Numbered from the stretch's first letter, positions 43,067-52,059 are shown. The stretch: 64,000 bases of DNA from QHXW01 sp035280425 (GCA_035280425.1 DATEFW010000034.1:62001-126000), one strand, 5' to 3'. The notes: generated by a model from the sequence alone, not told the origin. Numbers and translations: made by a program.

Positions 43067-44274
43067 TTCGATGGCGCATGCCGATGGTTGTCCTCGCCCT
43101 TCTGGCGCCAGCCGTATGTTTGGCCCAGGATGAGGAGTTGGCAGCGCACAATTTGGTTTCCCAGCAGCGTTTCTTAGAAGCGCGGACTCTCTATCGCCGG
43201 CTTTCCGAGAGAAACCCCGACAACCTCGATTACCAGGTCTGGACTGCCCGGCTCTCCGCGTGGCTGAAAGAGTACGCCACGGCGATCGAGGGCTACGATC
43301 GCGTGCTTTCACGCGACACGCACAACACGGAAGCCCTCGTCGGCAAAGCTTACGTCTTCATGTGGCTTGGACGCTACGTGGAAGCGGACGAAACTCTTGC
43401 GCTGGCGGAGCAAACCGCGCCGGAGAACGGCGATGTGCATGTCGCGCAGGCTCGCCTGGCGCGCTATCAAGGGCATGACCGTGACGCCCGTGCCCACGTT
43501 TCCGCCGCGCTCAAAGTCGATCCGGATAATGCCGAGGCGAAAGACCTGCGCGCGGAAATCGGCTCGCCGCACCCTATGGAAGTGCGCATGGGTTACGGCC
43601 AGGACCGCTTTTCATTTGCCGATGCGGGCAATGCCGGCACTCTCAGCGCCTCCTACCTCGGTGAATCCAATCGTGCGGGAGTGCAATACGAAGAGTGGAG
43701 CCGGTTCGGCGAACGTGTGCGCCGCGGCGGCGCAAACTTTACCAAAAAATGGAATGGCCGCTGGTGGCTGCGCGCATCCGCCATGTGGGGCCCTGGGGCG
43801 CTGTCGGTTCCACGCCAGGAGTATACCGCCGGATTTTCGCGCAGCCTTCCACGGCGTTTTGTCTTCGATGTCGATTATCGCTATCTCGGCTTCCACACCG
43901 CGAGAGTGCATGTCGCCGCTCCCGCCCTTTCGTACTACTTGGCGCGGCCTTCCTGGGTCCAGGCGACGCTCTTCAACAGTTGGACCATGCTTGCGCCCGG
44001 CTCGCCTTATCGCATGGATCAGGGCGTGTTGATCCAGTACTTCCATCAAGTGGCCAAGCCATTGGTGCTGCACGCCGGGTACGCGCGGGGAACCGAGAGC
44101 TTTACCGCGCTTTCTATCGACCGTCTGGGGCTGTTCGCCGCAAATACGTTTCTGGCGGGCTCGGATTGGAAGATCACGCGCGTATATGCCGTAGGTCTTT
44201 TCGGCGCCTACCAGACCCGGTCGAACGGCGAGCGCCAGACGAGTTTCGGCGTGAACCTCACGGTGCGGCCATGA
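43063..44274 (+). CDS. YaiO-like outer-membrane protein with TPR repeats
   Basis: 403 residues from a GTG at 43063 that overlaps the preceding gene by four bases; an ATG at 43078 is an alternative. A signal peptide (about 8-21) precedes three to four TPR units (RFLEARTLYRRLSERNPDNL; AYVFMWLGRYVEADETLALA). The C-terminal 220 or so residues form a beta barrel of the YaiO type (MEVRMGYGQDRFSFADAGNA, then alternating strands to RQTSFGVNLTVRP). YaiO-family proteins sit in the outer membrane beside polysaccharide-synthesis genes. In this operon it could be the exit pore for the glycan made by the GT2 enzyme; this is inference. Confidence 0.87.
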   Translation: MIRWRMPMVVLALLAPAVCLAQDEELAAHNLVSQQRFLEARTLYRRLSERNPDNLDYQVWTARLSAWLKEYATAIEGYDRVLSRDTHNTEALVGKAYVFMWLGRYVEADETLALAEQTAPENGDVHVAQARLARYQGHDRDARAHVSAALKVDPDNAEAKDLRAEIGSPHPMEVRMGYGQDRFSFADAGNAGTLSASYLGESNRAGVQYEEWSRFGERVRRGGANFTKKWNGRWWLRASAMWGPGALSVPRQEYTAGFSRSLPRRFVFDVDYRYLGFHTARVHVAAPALSYYLARPSWVQATLFNSWTMLAPGSPYRMDQGVLIQYFHQVAKPLVLHAGYARGTESFTALSIDRLGLFAANTFLAGSDWKITRVYAVGLFGAYQTRSNGERQTSFGVNLTVRP

Positions 44275-45455
44275 AGGCCAGGGCCGAATCGCGCGCGCCG
44301 GTGATCGCCAAGGCCCTGGGTTTCAGTCTCGTGTATGCGGCGGCGATCGTTTTGTTTGATTTGCTGTATCTGACCCGGCGGATTTCTTCACGAGAAATTT
44401 CGGCCGCTCTGGCGATCGCACTTGTTCAGTGCGTGGCCATCGTAACGCTGCTCGGCTTTTCTTTTTGTGCAAAACTCTGGCGCCAGCTTCTCGATTCGCG
44501 GGACGCCCGCGTGCGCCCGCATGTCCGCGAATTGCTGGGCGCCCACGCGGCGGGAATTGATCGCCGGGCGGAAATCCGGCGCATCGCGGAGAAGTACCCG
44601 CGGGAGGTCGAAGCGTGCGTGGTGGAGTTCCTGGGCATGCTGCGTGGTGGCGGGCGGGAAACGGTCTCACGGCTCGCATCGGAGCTGGGGCTGATCCGCC
44701 GGTGGAAGGCGCAATACGGGTCGCGTCATGTTTTGCGCCGCCGTCAGGCCATCGCGCGGCTCGCCCTCGTCGACCAGAGCCTCGCTCAAGAGACTCTGCG
44801 AACTGCCATGGCGGACCCGGACGAATCCGTGCGGCTGCACACCGGCCGGGCATTGCTGCTGAATTGCCAGCCAGGCCAGGCCGCTGACGTGTTCCGGCTG
44901 GCAGTAACCGGCTCGCTGATTACCAGAGCCATTCTGACCGAAGACCTGCGGCCTCATGCACTGGAGCTGGCAGACGTGATCATCCGGACACTCTGTTCCG
45001 GCAACGAGGACCGGTTAGTTGCCGTGCTCGAGATGATGCATTCGTGGAACACGTTCTTGCCTCTTCCTTATATCTACGGGCTGTTGCGGCACCAGAATGC
45101 CCGGGTGAGGGCGGTCGCGCTGCGTGTGCTGCCGGAAGTGCCGCGCCTCCATCAGCTCAAGTCAGAGATTCTTTACGCTTTGGGCGCGGCAGAGCCAGAG
45201 GTGCGAGCCGCGGCCGCTATGACCGCCGGCCGGATGGCCGTTGCCGGTGTGCTCACGGCTCTTGCGCGCCTGGTGCACGAGGATTGTTCCGATGCCGCGG
45301 CGGCGGCTGCCTGGGCTTTGGCCCAATTAGGAACGGCGGGCCGCCAGGTGCTCGAGCAGGAGACTTTCACCGGGCCTCCGCTGGCCGCATCGGTCGCGCT
45401 GGAGGCACTGGAGCAGGCCCAGGTCTCCGGGAATGAACTGGCTGTGCCTGTATGA
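44271..45455 (+). CDS. Membrane protein with HEAT repeats
   Basis: 394 residues from the ATG at 44271, which overlaps the previous stop (ATGA); a longer reading upstream lies wholly inside the YaiO gene and is an artefact. Two transmembrane helices (about 15-35 and 45-68) precede a cytoplasmic alpha-solenoid: LVDQSLAQETLRTAMADPDE, YIYGLLRHQNARVRAVALRV, YALGAAEPEVRAAAAMTAGR and ARLVHEDCSDAAAAAAWALA are HEAT-type units. Its role may be to scaffold the synthase and the regulator at the membrane. It overlaps the GT2 gene by four bases. I know of no characterised homologue. Confidence 0.85.
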   Translation: MKARAESRAPVIAKALGFSLVYAAAIVLFDLLYLTRRISSREISAALAIALVQCVAIVTLLGFSFCAKLWRQLLDSRDARVRPHVRELLGAHAAGIDRRAEIRRIAEKYPREVEACVVEFLGMLRGGGRETVSRLASELGLIRRWKAQYGSRHVLRRRQAIARLALVDQSLAQETLRTAMADPDESVRLHTGRALLLNCQPGQAADVFRLAVTGSLITRAILTEDLRPHALELADVIIRTLCSGNEDRLVAVLEMMHSWNTFLPLPYIYGLLRHQNARVRAVALRVLPEVPRLHQLKSEILYALGAAEPEVRAAAAMTAGRMAVAGVLTALARLVHEDCSDAAAAAAWALAQLGTAGRQVLEQETFTGPPLAASVALEALEQAQVSGNELAVPV

Positions 45456-46927
45456 TGTGGCAACCGGGGTTGGTAGCGCTGTTCTATTGGTTTGAGCGCG
45501 TCATCATCTACTACGTCGGCGCCATCAACACGGTGTACTTTCTGCTGATGGTGATCGGATTCTTCGCACTCCGCGAGTACCGCTCGCAAACCACACCGCA
45601 AGAGCGTTTCGCGCTGGCCGGTTCGCCGCTGGTGCCGGAAGTCAGCATCATCGTGCCGGCTTTCAACGAGGCGGTGACCATCGTCGAGAGCGTGAAAGCG
45701 CTGTTGAACCTGCGTTATCCGAACTACAACGTCATCGTAGTCAACGATGGCTCCAGAGATCAGACGCTGCATCTGCTCGTCGAGCATTTTCAACTCTGCA
45801 AATCGGCTTGCCGCACCGAGGCCAGCCTTTCGACCAAGCCCGTGCGCGCCGTTTACCAGTCGCGAAGCCCGATCCAGCTAATCGTGGTCGACAAAGAAAA
45901 CGGCGGCAAATCGGACGCCTTAAATGCCGGGCTGAATGTCGCGCACGCGCCTTTGGTGGCGGCCGTGGACTCCGATTCCCTGCTCGAGCCCGACGCCCTG
46001 CTCAACGTGGTGGAACCTTTTCTTAAAGATCCGGACCGGGTTCTCGCCTGCGGCGGCATCATTCGCGTGGTGAACGGCTGCCAGGTCGATCACGGCAATG
46101 TCGTCCGCATCGCCACCCCGCGCGGCGGCATCGCGCTGTTTCAAACCATCGAATATCTGCGGGCCTTCCTCGGCGGCCGCGTCGCCTTCAGTTTTTTCAA
46201 TTCGCTGCTCCTGATTTCCGGTGCGTTCGGTATTTTCAACCGCAAAGCGGTGGTGGAGGCAGGCGGGTTTCTCACCACTACCGTCGGCGAGGATATGGAA
46301 CTCGTGGTCCGTTTGCACAAGCAGTGGCGACAGAAAAAATCCGGTTATCGTATCGTTTTTGTGCCCGAGCCGGTCTGCTGGACCGAAGTCCCGGAGAACT
46401 GGGAGACGCTTTACCGCCAGCGCAACCGCTGGCAGCGCGGCACCGTCGAGACCCTCCGTAATCATCGCGACATGATCTTTCGCCCGCAATTCGGCGCGCC
46501 GGGACTCTTTGCGCTTCCTTATTTCTTGGTTTTCGAAATGTTCGGCCCTGCCGTGGAACTTGCCGGTTACGCCATGACCATCGCCGGAATCTGCTTCGGG
46601 CTGATTTCACTGCAAGTCGCGACCTGGTTCTTCGTAGTCTCCGTTCTGTTCGGAATTCTGCTTTCCATGAGCGCCGTGGTTCTCGAAGAGTTTACGATGC
46701 GGCGCTACCCCGGAGTGGGCGATCTGGGACGCCTTCTGGCCGCGGCCGTGCTCGAAAATCTGGGCTACCGGCAGCTCCTGGCGGCCTGGCGCGTGCAAGG
46801 CGTGTGGGATGCGCTTCGCAAAAAGCGCGGCTGGGGCAAAATGGAACGGCACGGTTTCCAAAGACAAATCGTCAGAATACGTCAGCAGCCATCCACACCC
46901 CACGCAGCCCAGATCCATCCAGAGTGA
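45452..46927 (+). CDS. Processive GT2 glycosyltransferase (PgaC/BcsA-like)
   Basis: 491 residues. N-terminal membrane helix (about 20-42), then a GT-A domain from about 63 (EVSIIVPAFNEAVTIVESVK), nucleotide-binding NDGSRDQT, the DxD motif in AAVDSDSLLEP, GED in TVGEDMELVVR and QRNRWQRG, the Q(Q/R)xRW motif of processive beta-glycan synthases. Three or more C-terminal helices (about 365-440) form the translocation part. Such enzymes make poly-beta-linked polysaccharides such as poly-GlcNAc, cellulose or hyaluronan; sugar specificity is open. No PilZ domain is present, so any c-di-GMP control would act elsewhere. Last gene of the regulated operon. Confidence 0.93.
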   Translation: MMWQPGLVALFYWFERVIIYYVGAINTVYFLLMVIGFFALREYRSQTTPQERFALAGSPLVPEVSIIVPAFNEAVTIVESVKALLNLRYPNYNVIVVNDGSRDQTLHLLVEHFQLCKSACRTEASLSTKPVRAVYQSRSPIQLIVVDKENGGKSDALNAGLNVAHAPLVAAVDSDSLLEPDALLNVVEPFLKDPDRVLACGGIIRVVNGCQVDHGNVVRIATPRGGIALFQTIEYLRAFLGGRVAFSFFNSLLLISGAFGIFNRKAVVEAGGFLTTTVGEDMELVVRLHKQWRQKKSGYRIVFVPEPVCWTEVPENWETLYRQRNRWQRGTVETLRNHRDMIFRPQFGAPGLFALPYFLVFEMFGPAVELAGYAMTIAGICFGLISLQVATWFFVVSVLFGILLSMSAVVLEEFTMRRYPGVGDLGRLLAAAVLENLGYRQLLAAWRVQGVWDALRKKRGWGKMERHGFQRQIVRIRQQPSTPHAAQIHPE

Positions 46928-46968
46928 GCCTTGGACCGGCTACCGTTTCGCCGCCCTGAATAACCACA

Positions 46969-48027
46969 TCAAGCCGGCAGCGCCTTTTTGAAGAACCTGA
47001 GCCAGTTGCCGTGCATGATGCCTTCGATGTCGCCTTCCGAGTAGCCCCGCTTACGCAAAATTCCCGGCAGCTTCTGCAAATCCGCGATGGTATTCACATC
47101 GTGCGGCGTCTGCTCCGTCCCGAACTCGCCGTCCAGATCGCTGCCGATAGCCACATGCCGCGCATTGCCCGCTAATCCGCAGATATGGTCGATATGGTTG
47201 GCGACGTCTTCCAGGCTGACGACCGTGTTGGGCGTCTTTCCGTAGACAAACTCGGGATAAAGCATCCAGATGTCCAGCACCACGCCGATCACCGCGTCTC
47301 TCTCGATCAGGTAACGCAGCTGCTCATCGCTGAACTGCCGGTCGCCGGGCACCAGCGCGCGGCAGTTGTTATGGCTCGCCAGCACCGGCCCTTTGTAAAT
47401 CTCGACCGCCTGCCAGAAAGCATCGTCCGCCAGATGCGTCACATCCAGAACGATACCTGCATCCATCATGGCGCGCAGCAGATCCGGGCCGCGCGCCGCC
47501 AATCCGCCCGGAGTTCCCGTCCCATGGCCGTAACTGTTCAGCCCGAAATGAGTGACGCCCACCAGCCGCAGCCCTCGCTCCCACCAGTAGCCCACTTGCG
47601 CCGGGGAAAGGATCGGGTCCGCTCCTTCCATGCTCAGGACGTATCCCAGGGGACAACGCGCGCCGTCGTTTTTCCATTCGCGCAAGTGCGCCTCAATCGC
47701 GCTCCACGTCCTCAACTGGCGCAGGTGGCCTTCAGATTCGAGAATGTTGTAATACGCAAGCTGCCCCTGGGCCATGGCGCACGCGATTTCCTGATTCCGA
47801 TGGTCGATACTGCTCGAGCCCGCCGGATTGGCATGCGCCAGCAACGTCGCAATCGAGACCGCGACCTCGCCCTTCCGCATCTCCGGCAGCGCCACGGTAT
47901 TGTTGCCACGCGCCTGCTGCGTCATCCCCTTTTCGGAGCGGCGAATCTCCTCCGTAGGGCGCGTAATGTCGCGGTTCCAGTTAATCGCGTTCAGGGAAAG
48001 ATCTAAGTGTGAATCGACAAGAAGCAT
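46969..48027 (-). CDS. Membrane dipeptidase (renal dipeptidase, peptidase family M19)
   Basis: 352 residues from the ATG at 48027, so that the protein starts MLLVDSHLDLSL. The two-zinc site is complete: HLD near the N-terminus, the bridging Glu in LSMEGADPI, His in DVTHLADDAF and ASHNNCRAL, and Asp in IGSDLDGEFG. M19 enzymes cleave dipeptides and some beta-lactams. No signal peptide, so it is probably cytoplasmic. It faces the enolase-superfamily gene with a 112-base gap. Confidence 0.94.
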   Translation of the reverse strand: MLLVDSHLDLSLNAINWNRDITRPTEEIRRSEKGMTQQARGNNTVALPEMRKGEVAVSIATLLAHANPAGSSSIDHRNQEIACAMAQGQLAYYNILESEGHLRQLRTWSAIEAHLREWKNDGARCPLGYVLSMEGADPILSPAQVGYWWERGLRLVGVTHFGLNSYGHGTGTPGGLAARGPDLLRAMMDAGIVLDVTHLADDAFWQAVEIYKGPVLASHNNCRALVPGDRQFSDEQLRYLIERDAVIGVVLDIWMLYPEFVYGKTPNTVVSLEDVANHIDHICGLAGNARHVAIGSDLDGEFGTEQTPHDVNTIADLQKLPGILRKRGYSEGDIEGIMHGNWLRFFKKALPA

Positions 48028-48139
48028 AAGTAATCCGCCAGGCCAAAGTCTCACTTTATGTCAAAGACCGGCGGCAGTGTCAATTCACAGCAAGCCAATC
48101 GAGCCGGAAGCGCAGCGCGTCCGCTCCGCACGGTGTACC

Positions 48140-49327
48140 ATGAGCAAACACATGCGCATCACTGCCCTGAAAACGACCATCGTCGCGATTCCGTTCACCG
48201 CGCCCGAAAAGTGGGCTTGGGGCGGCCGCGGCGGGCTGGCCAACGTGATTCTCGAGATGGAGACCGACGAAGGAGTCACCGGCCTGGGAGAAGCCGGCGG
48301 CTATCCCACGCCCGATATCGTCGTCGCCGTCATCCGCTCGCTCGAAGCCCTGGTCGTCGGCGAAAATCCGTTTCACATCGAGCGCATCCTGAAGCGCATG
48401 TACGCCGTCGGCGGCTGGCATCATGTGCGCGCGTCAAGCCCCGGGATCGCCGCCGTCGAAGTCGCCTGCTGGGATATCGTCGGAAAAGTTTGCCGCCAGC
48501 CACTGGTGAATCTCTTCGGAGGTCCGGTGCGCGATCGCGTCGAATACATGTATTACCTCATCCGCAAGCCCGCGGCGCAGCTTCGCGAAGATGCCCGTGA
48601 CGCCGTACGCCGCGGTTTTCGCACGCTCTATCTGAAGGTCGGCGGCAATCGTCCCGAAGAGGATATCGAGCTGGTCGCCGCGATCCGCGAAGGCGCGGGG
48701 CCAGACGCGCTGATTCGCGTCGACGCCAACGAGGCCTGGTCCCCCGGCGCCGCCATTCGCATTATTCGCGAGCTGGAGCGCTACAAGCTGGAGCTGGTCG
48801 AGCAGCCGGTCTCCGCGCGCAATCTCCCTGAAATGGCCTACGTGCGAGGCCAGATTCAAACCCCGGTGCTCGCCAACGAAGCTTCCTGGACGCGCAACGA
48901 TGCGCTGGATGTGATTCGCAACAATGCGGCCGATGTCGTTTCGGTCGATTTCCAGATGGATGGTGGCCTGCTCAACATGAAGCGCAGCGCCGGACTTTGC
49001 GAAATCGCCGGATTGCCGGTGCTCAAACATAGCCTGGGCGAACTGGGCATCGCGACTTATGCCGCGGCCCACGTTATCGCTTCGACGCCCAATTTTCTCC
49101 ACGCCAATCAGGCTTATGCCTCGTTCCTGGCTGACGACGTGATCGAAGGCTCGGGCCCCTTGCCGTACAAAAACGGCTGTCTCGCGATTCCGCAGGCCCC
49201 CGGCATCGGGGTGACGCTCGATCGCGATAAGCTTGGCCGTTACGCCGAGCTTTACCGCAAGCAGGGAAATTTCGGCTTTTATGAGCCGGAAGCGCTGGTC
49301 GCCACGCCGCTGATTCCGAAAATATAA
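48140..49327 (+). CDS. Enolase-superfamily enzyme, mandelate racemase subgroup
   Basis: 395 residues from the ATG at 48140; a longer frame upstream has no protein-like content. The capping domain (ITALKTTIVAIPFTAPEKWA) precedes the barrel. The first residue of the usual Lys-x-Lys motif is Tyr (LYLKVGG), but the second Lys is kept. Metal ligands Asp (RVDANEAW), Glu (ELVEQPV) and Glu (ANEAS) are present, and the Asp of VSVDF and the His of LKHSLGELG form the second acid/base dyad of the mandelate racemase subgroup. Probable substrate class: carboxylate sugars, as in acid-sugar dehydratases. Specificity is unknown. Confidence 0.9.
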   Translation: MSKHMRITALKTTIVAIPFTAPEKWAWGGRGGLANVILEMETDEGVTGLGEAGGYPTPDIVVAVIRSLEALVVGENPFHIERILKRMYAVGGWHHVRASSPGIAAVEVACWDIVGKVCRQPLVNLFGGPVRDRVEYMYYLIRKPAAQLREDARDAVRRGFRTLYLKVGGNRPEEDIELVAAIREGAGPDALIRVDANEAWSPGAAIRIIRELERYKLELVEQPVSARNLPEMAYVRGQIQTPVLANEASWTRNDALDVIRNNAADVVSVDFQMDGGLLNMKRSAGLCEIAGLPVLKHSLGELGIATYAAAHVIASTPNFLHANQAYASFLADDVIEGSGPLPYKNGCLAIPQAPGIGVTLDRDKLGRYAELYRKQGNFGFYEPEALVATPLIPKI

Positions 49328-49349
49328 CCGTTCTGCAAAACGCGCCGGT

Positions 49350-49355
49350 TACAAT
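49350..49355 (+). promoter_or_regulatory. -10-like hexamer directly before galE
   Basis: TACAAT, nine bases before the ATG at 49365 (six before an in-frame TTG at 49362). No Shine-Dalgarno sequence is present, consistent with leaderless translation. Confidence 0.4.
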
Positions 49356-49364
49356 GACCTATTG

Positions 49365-50357
49365 ATGCCGAAAGCCTCGATTCTGGTCACGGGCGGCGCC
49401 GGCTATATCGGCTCCCACACGGTTCAACTGCTGGCCGGCCAGGGGTATGACGTGCTGGTGGCCGACAATCTCTCGCGCGGGCACCGGCATGCGGTAGATT
49501 CCCGTCTGCTGCGCGTGGTCGATCTGGCCGATGCCGACGGCCTCGCCCGCGTTTTTGCCGAGCGGGCAGTCGATGCTGTGATTCACTTCGCGGCTTATAT
49601 CGCGGTCGGCGAATCGATGCGCACGCCGGAGCTCTACTTCGCCAACAACGTCGGCGGGACGCTCTCGTTATTGTCCGCGATGGTTCGCTCGGGCGTGAAA
49701 CGCCTGGTATTCTCCTCCACCGCTGCCGTCTACGGCATGCCCGACGACATGCCGATCGAAGAAAACGCTCCCTTCGCGCCGGTAAGCCCGTACGGCGAGT
49801 CGAAGGTGATGGTGGAAACCCTGCTCGGCTGGTTCGACCGCATTCACGCGCTGCGCAGCATCAGTTTGCGGTACTTCAACGCTTCCGGTGCCGATCCCGA
49901 GGGCCGTCTCGGCGAAGAGCACGATCCGGAAACTCACCTGATTCCGCTCCTGTTTCGCGCGATCGCGAGCGGCCGGCCGATCACCATTTTCGGCAACGAC
50001 TACGATACGCCCGACGGCACCTGCATCCGCGACTACATCCACGTCGCCGACCTCGCCCAAGCGCACATTCTGGCTCTCGAATCGCTGCTCTCCGGCGGCA
50101 GGTCGGATGTCTTTAACGTCGGTACCGGCTCCGGCCATTCGGTCCGCGAAGTGATTCGCGTGGTCGAGGAAGTGACCGGCAAAAAGGTGCCCGTTGAAAT
50201 TGGCCCGCGGCGCGAAGGGGACGCCCGGGCGCTCGTGGCCGATTCCTCTAAACTCCGTCGCTCGCTCGAATGGACCCCGCACTTCTCCGATTTACGTGAA
50301 ATCGTTTCCACCGCCTGGAATTTTGAGCAGAGGCGCGCCGGGTCGCGTCTAGCTTAG
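49365..50357 (+). CDS. galE: UDP-glucose 4-epimerase
   Basis: 330 residues, ATG at 49365; a TTG one codon earlier would add one residue. NAD-binding GGAGYIGSHTVQLL at residues 10-23, the catalytic Ser in FSSTAAVYG, Tyr and Lys in PYGESK (YxxxK), the family motif LRYFNASGADPEG and the C-terminal RDYIHVADLA. The enzyme interconverts UDP-glucose and UDP-galactose for sugar metabolism and envelope glycans. It follows the enolase-superfamily gene by 37 bases. Full length for the family, no odd features. Confidence 0.95.
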   Translation: MPKASILVTGGAGYIGSHTVQLLAGQGYDVLVADNLSRGHRHAVDSRLLRVVDLADADGLARVFAERAVDAVIHFAAYIAVGESMRTPELYFANNVGGTLSLLSAMVRSGVKRLVFSSTAAVYGMPDDMPIEENAPFAPVSPYGESKVMVETLLGWFDRIHALRSISLRYFNASGADPEGRLGEEHDPETHLIPLLFRAIASGRPITIFGNDYDTPDGTCIRDYIHVADLAQAHILALESLLSGGRSDVFNVGTGSGHSVREVIRVVEEVTGKKVPVEIGPRREGDARALVADSSKLRRSLEWTPHFSDLREIVSTAWNFEQRRAGSRLA

Positions 50358-50365
50358 CACGGACC

Positions 50366-51979
50366 TTAGCGCGCCTCCGCCGATTCTCCTGAGTTTCTCA
50401 GCGCCATCTTCACCCGCAAGCCCGTAGCGCGCACCTGGACTTTCTCGGCTTCGGCGAAATCTTTCAGCTTTCTGAGAATCTTTGCGTAAGTTTCGAGCCC
50501 CTCGATCACCTTGGGACTTTCGGCGCCCAAAGCCTTCTCGCGCAGCGGGAGCGCGCGTTGGTACAACGCCGCTGCTTCTGCAAATCGCCGCTCCACTACA
50601 TACACCGCCGCCAGATTCAGCAAAGGATCGGCCAGCGTCGGGTTATCCCGGCCGAGCGAGCTTTCGTCAATCTCGATGGCCCTCTGAAAGAGCGATTCGG
50701 CTTCGCCGTAGTGGCGCCGGGCGTAGCAGACAGACCCTAAGTTGTTCAAATTCACGGCAACCATTGGATGCGTCTTGCCCAGATGCGCCTCGTCAATCTC
50801 AAGCGCCCGGCGGTAAGCCCGTTCCGCCTCATTGTACTTGTGGCGCGCAAAGTATAGACCGCCCAGATTGCTCAGCCCGGGCGCCACGTCCGGATGGTTC
50901 GGCCCGAAAGCCTTCTCCACGATCGAGATGGCGCTTTGATAGAGCTGCTTTGCCTCATTGAGCCGGCCTTCCTGGGCCAAAAGCTGGCCGAGGTTGTTCA
51001 GCTCGATGGACATGCGCGAGCTGGTCGGCCCTAGCGCTTTCTCGGTGATCGCCAGGGCGCGCCGGTAGAAGTGCTCAGCCTCGGCGTACCGCCCCTGTGT
51101 TTTGTATAACATCGCGAGGTTATTCAGCGTTTCGGCAAGGTGCGGATGGTTCGGTCCGAGCGTTTTCTCTTCGATTTCCATAGCGCGACGGTAGTGTTGC
51201 TCGGCCTCGGCCAGCCGCCACTGCGCGCGATCGATGTCGCCCAGATTGGTCAGGCTGACTGCGACATCGGGGTGCTCCGGGCCAAGCGCTCGTTCGCGGA
51301 TCGCTAACGCGCGCAAATTCAGCTCGCGGGCGGCATCATAGCGTGCCTGATTCTGATAGAGTACCGCCAGATTGCTCAGAACCTGCGCGACACCGGCATC
51401 TTCGTGCCCCAGAAGCCTTTCGTTGATGGCGAGCGCGCGCTTATACAACGGCTCGGCTTCAGAGTAGCGGCCTTCGCCGCGATAAATCCCTGCTAGATTA
51501 TTAAAAACAATAGCTATGTGCTGTTCCTGGCCTTCGCCCGCCCGCTCCCAAATCCCCAGAACGCGGCGGAACAGCGGCTCGGCCTGCTCATACCGGCCTT
51601 GAGCGTGATACAGCGTCGCCAAGTTGTTTAGAATCACTGCGAGTTCCGGGGCTTCGCGACCGAATATTTTCTCGCGAAGCCCGGCGGCACGGAGATAAAG
51701 TTTTTCCGCTTGAGAATAATGGCCTTGCGCGCGGCACGCGGTTCCGAGATTCGTCAAGCTGGCAGCGAGCCGGTCGTCGGTGTCGCCGAACTTTTGGGCG
51801 ATCGCCAGCGCGGAACCGTAGAGCTTTTCCGATTCCGCGTAGGCGCCCCGGCTATAGGCTGCCGATCCTTTTGCGTTTAGCGCGGCCCAAGAAGTTGGCG
51901 GGTCGGTCTGCGCGACGGCCGGCGCCAGACAAATCGTGAAAATCCATGCAGAAAAGGCACTTCGGATTGCGGCGGTCAT
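50366..51979 (-). CDS. Secreted kinesin-light-chain-type TPR protein
   Basis: 537 residues. A signal peptide (about 1-23; AWIFTICLAPAVAQ) is followed by eleven or so 42-residue TPR units of the kinesin-light-chain/TPR_12 type, each ending in a variant of LGPxHPxVAxxLNNLG (for example ALGPEHPDVAVSLTNLGDID, AFGPNHPDVAPGLSNLGGLY, HLGKTHPMVAVNLNNLGSVC). Even 126-base spacing of the repeats is visible in the DNA. Such proteins occur in signalling and NB-ARC contexts in bacteria, but here no partner is linked. It converges with galE and diverges from the regulator at 52138. Confidence 0.9.
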   Translation of the reverse strand: MTAAIRSAFSAWIFTICLAPAVAQTDPPTSWAALNAKGSAAYSRGAYAESEKLYGSALAIAQKFGDTDDRLAASLTNLGTACRAQGHYSQAEKLYLRAAGLREKIFGREAPELAVILNNLATLYHAQGRYEQAEPLFRRVLGIWERAGEGQEQHIAIVFNNLAGIYRGEGRYSEAEPLYKRALAINERLLGHEDAGVAQVLSNLAVLYQNQARYDAARELNLRALAIRERALGPEHPDVAVSLTNLGDIDRAQWRLAEAEQHYRRAMEIEEKTLGPNHPHLAETLNNLAMLYKTQGRYAEAEHFYRRALAITEKALGPTSSRMSIELNNLGQLLAQEGRLNEAKQLYQSAISIVEKAFGPNHPDVAPGLSNLGGLYFARHKYNEAERAYRRALEIDEAHLGKTHPMVAVNLNNLGSVCYARRHYGEAESLFQRAIEIDESSLGRDNPTLADPLLNLAAVYVVERRFAEAAALYQRALPLREKALGAESPKVIEGLETYAKILRKLKDFAEAEKVQVRATGLRVKMALRNSGESAEAR

Positions 51980-52026
51980 ATGTCATGTTGACTTTTGCGG
52001 GTAGCGATCGAGCAGGTGTCCGCGGG

Positions 52027-52059
52027 TAACGTAACCGTGTGCGCCTTACGGTTACGGTA
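52027..52059. promoter_or_regulatory. Inverted repeat in the divergent region before the regulator gene
   Basis: TAACGTAACCG (52027-52037) and CGGTTACGGTA (52049-52059) are inverted repeats with one mismatch, separated by 11 bases; the inner seven bases GTAACCG/CGGTTAC match fully. Position and symmetry suit an operator for a dimeric regulator, possibly the adjacent gene's own product. Confidence 0.45.

Noticed and set aside
43695..44270. Upstream extension of the HEAT-repeat gene by 192 codons
   Set aside because: It lies wholly within the YaiO-like gene in another frame; the ATG at 44271 with ATGA overlap is the natural start.
50366..51979. 126-base periodicity as a DNA repeat or CRISPR array
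   Set aside because: It is coding periodicity of 42-residue TPR units; the repeats diverge at the DNA level and have no spacer structure.
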